64,000 nt of DNA from Aspidiotus rigidus (taxonomy: Eukaryota; Arthropoda; Insecta; Hemiptera; Diaspididae), in the NCBI GenBank assembly GCA_035079385.1, contig JAVHKY010000001.1, positions 13,726,501 through 13,790,500 of the forward strand, in the 5' to 3' direction. Each line of letters starts with the position of its first letter. The first letter of the stretch is position 1. Position numbers and translations under genes: made by a program. The notes beneath the pieces were generated by a model that searched no databases, was not told the DNA's origin, and saw only the letters and a program-made list of their open reading frames with translations. Below are positions 57,830 to 64,000 of the stretch, in pieces.

Positions 57830-58330
57830 ATGGGGAGCACACTCGCAGGGTACTCGCGATATACCAGTGTGCCAAGAAAAGGGCTGAAGAACAGCACGGA
57901 CGCGTCCCTCAACGCTGCGACACATTATAAATTCCTAATGAAAATTCAATTCACGAAAGAAATTGGTGATACTTTAGCCAACCGCAAATTGTGGCCAAAG
58001 TATCAGCGATTTCATTCATGAATTCAATTACCATTAGGGCTGGATGATCAAAATGATGTAAAGTACTGAGTGGTTCCCTCAAGTGATAATCCAATGATGG
58101 ATCTCTTACATATCAACAACGGTCCAAGCTGGACTCGGAATAGTAGACGCATAATGTGCGAGATTCTAAATGAGAGCGGAGGTTTGCGAAACAAGTAAGG
58201 CAAGAATAGATGGCAAATAGTTCAGCAAAATATATCGAGGCCGAGATTTTCGTACACGGAAGAGCAGGATCTCTCCATTGACACAGAAAACGCACGCGTA
58301 GCTAGTTTTGAAACCCGATTTCGATCCAGG
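57830..58330 (-). pseudogene. LINE RNase H fragment
   Basis: On the minus strand 58,295-58,113 reads WRDPALPCTKISASIYFAEL, FAIYSCLTCFANLRSH, ESRTLCVYYSESSLDRC. This is the RNase H core in which E of AEL is the catalytic Glu and YSESSL corresponds to the usual (Y/S)DSLS with Asp replaced. Downstream codons toward 57,830 (EIADTLA) resemble the end of the domain (N--AD-LA). The catalytic Asp of the second motif is lost, so it is inactive. Confidence 0.7.
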
Positions 58331-58960
58331 TTTTCGAAGGAAAAATCATTAGCAATAATGTGTCAATTTCTATTCCTCATTGGCAATAATGACTTTGATG
58401 GGTCATGTAGATTATGTTGGGCGATTTCGGTAAGTTGACCAGGTCGAGGCGAGTATGAGGCAACGGGAGTGCTCAGGGAATGGAGGATGAGTAGATGGGA
58501 AGAAGAGGCTCAAATTTGAGATGACTGTCTATAAAGGATTCGAATGAAGTAGTGGGTTTTGAGAACGAAGCGAAGGAGGAAAGCTATGGAGTTTGGAAAA
58601 CTATAACCCACAGATGCAAGAAAGTTGGGGATAAGCGTGGAGGACTACCATTCGTGATTTTTATTTCAGCCACTTCTCGAAACTTGACAACTACTTATCC
58701 GGATCTAGGTTCCGATTCATACCCGTACGTGAAGCAGAGAAGGTAGGAGGGAACAAGTTGGCTGTTTCGGGAATTTCAGTAAGATCGTCGAGACGGATGT
58801 TGGGAGTGGATGAAAAATTAGGAAGTAAGGGTCTATGTTTGAGATGAGTGCTTCCAAATTTTGAATTGACAATCTATATAATTAGGTTTTTATGCTAAGG
58901 TGCTTCAGAGGTTTGAGTGAACAAAAATTCGGTCATGAGCCATTCAAGTAAAATTTCTTC
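58331..58960 (-). pseudogene. LINE spacer between RT thumb and RNase H
   Basis: On the minus strand CACTCATCTCAAACATAGAC, ATTTTTCATCCACTCCCAAC and CTCGACGATCTTACTGA parallel phrases before RNase H in the 47.1-47.7 kb copy (CACTCATCTCACACTTCAGC, TTTTCATCCACTCCCCCTTG, CTCGATCTTACTGA). Two such stretches in succession (58,470-58,540 and 58,790-58,860) suggest an internal duplication. No domain by itself. Confidence 0.55.
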
Positions 58961-59640
58961 ATCAATGATCATAATTATGTTTTTATATCATATTATAGAA
59001 ATAAAAACTATTTTTATTAAATTCATTCAGAGTTTTTTTGCAGACTGTACAGAAACCTTTGTAGGATTCGACGAAAGTCAAATTTAGAAAATGAATTTGG
59101 CAGTAGTCATACGAGTAATTCTTACTCTTTATAAAAGCTTTGATGATAGCTTACATTTTACAGATGAAGAGCCATTATTTTGAGGAGTCCATTTCCCGAG
59201 TCATGTTCTTAGTAATATTGACGTTTTATAGCAAAAATATTCGCATAATGAAAGAAACGAATATAACACTTTATCATAGAGAAGGGAAGAAACTTTCATC
59301 TCCACTTTATTCAATGCAAGTATACTTTTTCCTTCTTACTTTCGCTGATGCATATTACTGTGAGGAAATAGAAAATTTTAATTAAATAAATTGGAAACGA
59401 AAGCCACTTTTGTTTTTTTTTTACATTTATCACGTACCTACATAAAGTATAAATTCTTCTCACGAACCTTTGGTCACAGATGGACCTTCTAAGAAGAAAA
59501 AGAAGTAAAAGTCGAATTGTTTCAGATTGGTTTTCAATTTGTACTCGGAATATGATTTCTTTAATAAGATGAGAATTTTTCCCCTGACTAACGAGAGTAC
59601 AATTATTCAAGAAAAAAATTGCTGAATTCCCGCAAAATAA
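58961..59640. other. No recognised gene
   Basis: AT-rich DNA. Frames of 81-99 codons on both strands (59,140-59,385 and 59,610-59,311) have no domain. Confidence 0.4.
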
Positions 59641-59670
59641 CGCAAAAAGATTTTCAACAAGTGTAATGAA

Positions 59671-59695
59671 CGCTTTCGGCTTTCGCCATCATCAG
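59671..59695 (-). ncRNA. Hammerhead-like motif, PLE 3 downstream
   Basis: On the minus strand CTGATGA, T, GGC-GAAA-GCC, GAAA, GCG. This holds the two conserved hammerhead core strings (CTGANGA and GAAA) around a 3-bp stem II with a GAAA tetraloop. An extra T between CTGATGA and the stem departs from the consensus, and I could not find convincing stems I and III, so activity is doubtful. Confidence 0.4.
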
Positions 59696-59768
59696 ATACA
59701 GAAATACAACTAAAGATAATCACGTACTGTACTAGAAGACGATGAGGTGGAACAAAATTAATCATCGT

Positions 59769-60695
59769 TTAAGGAGAGTTTGAGAAAATTTTTTCGACGA
59801 GCGGATTTTCGTTCTTCGTCCGATTCAAAAGGTGATGGACCTCGTGTTTTGCAATTTCGATATTTTCAAGGGCTAGTCTCCTCCTATAATTACGTTCAAA
59901 ATACAGGAGCACTTCGTCGTCAGCAAGATTGTTCTTTTCCAAAAGGTGTTTCGCGAAAGCTGACTTCACTCGGTTCCCGTTCTCGAAAGCATCCACGTGG
60001 TCCGATATTCGGGTCCTAAACGATCTTCCGCATTCTCCAACGTACACACCTGGACAGTCCCTACATCTCAGGAGGAGGACACCACACTTGAACAATGGGG
60101 GGAGGGGGTCCTTGCCATTGGACAATAACCAGCCAATTTGGAGGTAAGGGTAGAAAGTCGGTTTCAGATTATTCGCCTTAAGTAAGCCGGCGAGGACACT
60201 AGTGAGGGGGAGGGGGAGATAATGAAGAACAACAGTTCTCATCTTTCTGGAAAAAGTGCAGTCCATAGAACCGTTCAAAGTAAGAGACGGTATGGAGGGA
60301 ATTTCTGATCCTCTTCTTCCTAACCATCTCACTAATGTCAACTTGGATATCGTTCTTTACGGCCAAGTATTTAATAACCGACAGCTCTCTTTCGTAAGCT
60401 TGGGGAGCGAGGGGAATAGAAACCAGACGATGAACCATATAATGGTAAGCGGCCAACTTAGGGGGCAAAAAGACGTACCGGGGACAGTGATGTCGGTGGT
60501 GGTGGTGGTGGGCTTTCGAAAAATTCCGTAAGTGAACTCACATCCGTTGATCGTGATCTCAAGGTCAAGGAAATTGAGACGATCGTCACCGACCTGAACT
60601 GTGATCTCAATAGTGGGGTAGACATTCAGGCCAACAGACCTGGAAATACACGTTATCAGAGGACAATATCCGCTTCTTAAGCAGCCTAATGCCAC
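59769..60695 (-). pseudogene. PLE RT thumb plus GIY-YIG endonuclease
   Basis: 60,695 downward: DDRLNFLDLEITINGCEFTY, GIFRKPTTTTTDITVPGTSF, then a shift to KLAAYHYMVHRLVSIPLAPQ (the HK--A---R-- block) and VIKYLAVKNDIQVDISEMVR. Frame 60,341-59,769 gives TSVLAGLLKANNLKPTFYPY, GKDPLPPLFKCGVLLLRCRD, CPGVYVGECGRSFRTRISDH, LLYFERNYRRRLALENIEIA. The last blocks are the Cys-rich start and the GIY-YIG nuclease (VYVG, Arg of RTRIS, Glu of ENIEIA), which nicks target DNA. A (CCA)n run at 60,490-60,510 has expanded the Thr run. There are two frameshifts, but the endonuclease frame itself is intact to its stop, the best-preserved of the three PLEs here. Confidence 0.85.
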
Positions 60696-60868
60696 TGGAC
60701 TTAAATTCTTATATTACACAAAGTTGATGACATAATCATAAACAAACATATCAGCAGCATTTCACAGAAGATCGCACCTGACCTTTGCGGGTCTCGATCC
60801 CTCCCCTTTTTCTAGTTCTGATAAATTTTATTCTAGAAAACGTAAATTGTTCCGTGAAATTGGTAATT

Positions 60869-61229
60869 CTTAATCGAAAAATTTGGCACTAAATTTCACA
60901 ACGTATATTTTTCCGATTATCACAACGTTTCAGGCATACCCCCCGGCCTTTATCAAGTAACTGACAATAATAATACAAATGAGCAACCGGGTAGACAGAC
61001 GAACGACAGGTATGAACAAAGTGGGTACATTATTCATAGACTATTCTTATCGCAATATTTCTTAATAATAGGAGCATATAGGTGACTCAGATGCTGTGTA
61101 CATCAATTTTTAAATTTGAAGTGCAGTGTTTGTTTTATTCATCTCGAGTACGGCCAAAGCGTTGTGATAATCGGAAAAATATATCTTGTGAAATTTAGTG
61201 CCAAATTTTTCTATCAAGAAATTTTATTC
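60869..61229. repeat. 60-bp inverted repeat beside PLE 3
   Basis: The reverse complement of 60,869-60,927 and the plus strand 61,160-61,222 share GTTGTGATAATCGGAAAAAT and TGTGAAATTTAGTGCCAAAT with about five differences. The left arm overlaps the zone just after the upstream hammerhead-like motif, so PLE terminal sequence is present in both orientations. Confidence 0.8.
60926..60957 (-). ncRNA. Hammerhead-like motif, PLE 3 upstream
   Basis: On the minus strand CTTGATAAAGGC, CGGGGGGTAT, GCCTGAAACG: an AGGC/GCCT stem and a GAAAC core string. CTTGATAA is off the CTGATGA consensus, so this is probably a degenerate ribozyme. It matches the layout at 41,089-41,059. Confidence 0.4.
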
Positions 61230-62674
61230 TTTTCCCTTACATGTGTATTAAAAAAAGTTGAACCTAGTAAGCTAAAGGCAACAGAGTTCTTTAGCCCAGT
61301 TTCGTCCAGCATACAGAAAAGGATCAAACTCAACATGTTAGGCCACTAATAGCCAAGTCTAACCTTACGCTCACGCTTACGCAAATTCTGAAATTAAAAA
61401 AAAAGTTAGCTGGAAGGACAATGAGCATAGTTTAGGATATTGTATGTACAGTATGTTTTGCTACTTTATTGAAGGCGAAGCCCAAGCTTCCGCTTACGCG
61501 AATTTCCGGATAGGTGACAGAACCCTCACGCAAATTCCGAAAAAGAGGCCGGCGTTCAGTAAAGATATGTAACATGTCAAAAATAATCAGTAACGTCATC
61601 TTGAAGCCTAGAGAAGTCTCGCGTACTACGGTCACTAGCGGATTCAAGGATTTTTTAAAATTTACCAATACTTTCTTTGTGCTAGGATTTCGCGCTTTAG
61701 TCGTTCATTTTGGAGCAATGAGATTTATGAGGGAACGAAAAAAGCGTGCCAGGGAATTCCAGAAACGATAGCTCCCGCAAAAAAAAAATAATAAAAAAAC
61801 AACTGATTGACCTGTTTTTGTCGTTCCATAAATCAAATATTCTAATCTGTAAAATAATGTCCTCATACCCAATATAATATAATTTAAATTTCCAGGATTA
61901 GAAACTCGTACTAACCAGAATTTATGTTATGTACTGTGAACGATAGATCAGTTAGGTAGTAAAGGTCAACACAATGGACGACATATTTTCACTCACCCAA
62001 TCCGGGAGAGATGAAACGAAAAATTCAATCCTATGTAAACTTTTATATGGCATTCATATCACCTTTTGTGGTTGACAAACACTATCGTTCAGAATCAACC
62101 ATCATTTTTCATAATTCCCACAAAGATTAGCTTGGTACGTTGTACTGACTACCTATACAGAATTCGCGCGGTCAACCCGCTCGATATACCTATTCTCTGA
62201 ATACGATATTCTCCCCACCAATTGTACAGGTAAGGTATGTTGACATCGTTCGTAATGCCGAATCAAAAGTAAGCGGATAAAAATCGTCACGCTGACTCGT
62301 GGTTCACAAGCGTATAAACCGACGCCTTTTTTTTTTTCAAATTAGATTGCATAGAATTCGTTTAACTAGGTTGAAGATAGCTTCTCGAGAGGAAAGAATA
62401 AAAAAACTTTATTTTTTATCAAAAATAATTACGGACGTTCACTGACCTTCGGTATCACTCGAGTCCTCTCGACGAGCAGCTTTTCGCTTCTTCATCTGAA
62501 GATCTCTTTTCGCAGTACGAAAGTATTTCCGGTATATATTAAGACCACGAGCCATGATTATAATGTGTAGTACGCGGTTTTTCGAGAATAGGCGACCTAT
62601 CACAAAATTATGATTATCACTATTTACGATGAATAATTCTTATGCAAAATACTCGTGAAAGAGCAAAAAGATTT
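61230..62674. other. No recognised gene
   Basis: A CGCTTACGC(A/G)AATT(C/T) phrase occurs at about 61,376 and 61,492, with a partial copy at 61,529. Otherwise AT-rich DNA without repeats of the window's main families. Confidence 0.4.
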
Positions 62675-62992
62675 TCACAAGCTCACAATTACTATTTTCG
62701 ATGAACTTTTTATACGCGCTCCGAAATTTGTGTGCTTCTTTACATCTTCGAAAATAATTTTACGATTCACCAGGGAAGGAAAGGAATAAAATACACGAAA
62801 ACTTGCATTATTTGACAAACCATCTTTCAGCCTTTTTATTTCTTCTTCCGGTTTGTAGATAAAAACTTCTTGTAATGAGAATTTATCTGGGCAAGCAAAC
62901 TGTAGTTTCGAGGGAGAAAATTGAAACAAGGCTTTTTCGAACACATAAGAGTTCTTGAACGTGTATCGCAATGAGTCACCAACGAACACCAC
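62675..62992 (-). CDS. Unidentified open frame, protein-like
   Basis: A 105-codon minus-strand frame includes VVFVGDSLRYTFKNSYVFEK, ALFQFSPSKLQFACPDKFSL and RVFYSFPSLVNRKIIFEDVK, stop at 62,675. The composition (aromatic, charged, one Cys) is more like a real globular protein than most frames here, and no transposon motif is seen. No ATG lies at its start (the first codons are GTG GTG), so it would have to be an exon; an acceptor CTCCTTTCAG lies just upstream but in the wrong phase. Function unknown. Confidence 0.3.
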   Translation of the reverse strand: MVFVGDSLRYTFKNSYVFEKALFQFSPSKLQFACPDKFSLQEVFIYKPEEEIKRLKDGLSNNASFRVFYSFPSLVNRKIIFEDVKKHTNFGARIKSSSKIVIVSL

Positions 62993-64000
62993 TCGAATGC
63001 GAAATCATCACTGAAAGGAGCTCACGAATGAAACGAACAACAACGCTAGCTCGTCATGAACAAACATAATGTAGATGAGCTCCTATAGGAATTCACGTGG
63101 GCTGCAGAAAGGATGATTAAAAAATGTAAGGCCTATTAAATAGTAAATAATGGAAGCAAATGAAGACACTAACATCACAAACAAAAATAAAGAGACCGAA
63201 ATGTTTTATGATAACCATTGGCCCTCTCGCAACAGGATTTAAAGGAACTAAGAAAAAAAAAAATCTGCAGGTAGATAGAATCTGTTCCGGTCGATCGCCC
63301 AGTTCTTTGTTCCTTCATGAAAGGAGAAAGAAAAACATATTAAGAGAAATAATAATAATAATAAAATAAATACCCCAAGGGTGAACAGTCAATAATACCT
63401 CTAAAAGCCAAATGAAACAGGTAACAGTTAGCCCTATTGTGTAATGGTATTATACGTGCAGCTAGGTTGACACAAAATGACTCACACAACGAAGACGAAG
63501 TGTCTTTAATATTCCGACACGAGCACAGCTCGCTAAAAAGATGTGTTAGGCAAGACCACAAGCACCAAGAGTATCAAGAAAATACCTGACACTACAACTT
63601 GTTTATAGAGGAAAACTCTTTTAATTCTTTATATTCGATCAAGGATCGTTGCGATAAATTTTAATAAATTGAGAAGGAAATGACGGAAATGTGAATTATG
63701 TATCTCATGTTAATGAGGAAACTTCGTTTCCTTGAAGAAAACTGTTTTATCCGACCGTAGCCTACGCATATCCCTAACCTTTTAACTAAGGAACTATAAA
63801 TAAGATAGATACCTAAGTGCTACATTGAAAAGAATAGGACTGCCATCATGAAGGAGTAACGGAGCAACGAGGGAATTTCAAACATCGAATTTCTAATTTT
63901 CCTCAATTAAGAAATTAAGAAATAACATTTTTTTTTTCATTATCGTTGACGGTAATTTCGTAATTGACTACAAATAAAAGTGAGTCAATAGGACTTCGCC
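62993..64000. other. No recognised gene
   Basis: A short (ATA)n run lies at 63,347-63,368. No domain, repeat copy or splice pair is visible to the end of the window. Confidence 0.4.

Larger units (their letters stand above)
59640..60960 (-). mobile_element. Penelope-like element, 3' half (PLE 3)
   Basis: Minus-strand unit consisting of an upstream hammerhead-like motif (60,957-60,926), RT thumb and GIY-YIG coding sequence (60,695-59,769) and a downstream hammerhead-like motif (59,695-59,671). A ribozyme-like motif on both sides of the coding part fits the terminal-repeat organisation described for PLEs, although here the coding part begins after the RT palm. Confidence 0.8.

Noticed and set aside
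59780..60531. Plus-strand frames across PLE 3
   Set aside because: Antisense shadows of the minus-strand Penelope coding sequence.

Overview
The window looks like nuclear DNA of an invertebrate, most likely an arthropod. It is AT-rich, has no bacterial-style gene density, contains GT-AG splice signals, and is dominated by decayed transposable elements of types typical of arthropod genomes: RTE-type and I/Jockey-group LINEs, Penelope-like elements with GIY-YIG endonuclease, pogo/Tigger, Merlin, Mutator-like and hAT-like DNA transposons. The species cannot be named from what is visible. No complete host gene is present; at best there are a few single-exon candidates.

Layout. 1-960 is a mosaic of a short modular repeat that returns at about 6.2, 15.1, 20.8-22.9, 28.0-28.6, 33.9 and 47.3 kb. 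0.96-1.64 kb holds a minus-strand LINE RNase H remnant. 3.7-5.2 kb is a large inverted repeat. 8.3-12.4 kb is a second large inverted repeat (arms about 550 bp) whose loop was hit by an RTE-type LINE. The 5' half of that LINE is inverted relative to its 3' half and the insertion is bounded by a 15-bp target duplication, a textbook twin-priming product. A strong exon candidate lies at 13,804-13,908. 14.4-16.7 kb is a hAT-like element filled with nested palindromes, including two inverted 125-bp units that each carry a tRNA-like sequence. 17.6-18.85 kb is a Penelope-like RT. 25.7-29.9 kb is a shredded I/Jockey-type LINE interrupted by a 555-bp foldback element with a clean 7-8 bp target duplication.

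A second RTE-like LINE lies at 34.15-35.7 kb, followed by a pogo-type MITE (35,929-36,427). 38.5-40.56 kb is an extremely AT-rich tandem array with a unit of about 550 bp. 42-44 kb holds an exon candidate, a Mutator-like transposase fragment and another RTE-like fragment. 46.6-48.5 kb is another copy of the RNase-H-bearing LINE. 49.4-50.4 kb and 59.6-61 kb are two more Penelope-like elements with GIY-YIG domains and hammerhead-like motifs. 54,592-55,348 is an internally deleted pogo element that keeps both the N-terminal DNA-binding region and a C-terminal PCNA-box-like tail. 56.8-57.1 kb is a Merlin transposase fragment and 57.8-58.96 kb a LINE RNase H remnant.

The elements do not form a pathway; they are layers of nested insertion. 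The least explained signals are the dispersed modular repeat rich in the palindrome TGACGTCA, the tRNA-like sequence framed by terminal inverted repeats, and the large inverted repeats without recognisable coding capacity. All calls come from reading translations and repeats by eye; element families are named at clade level only.
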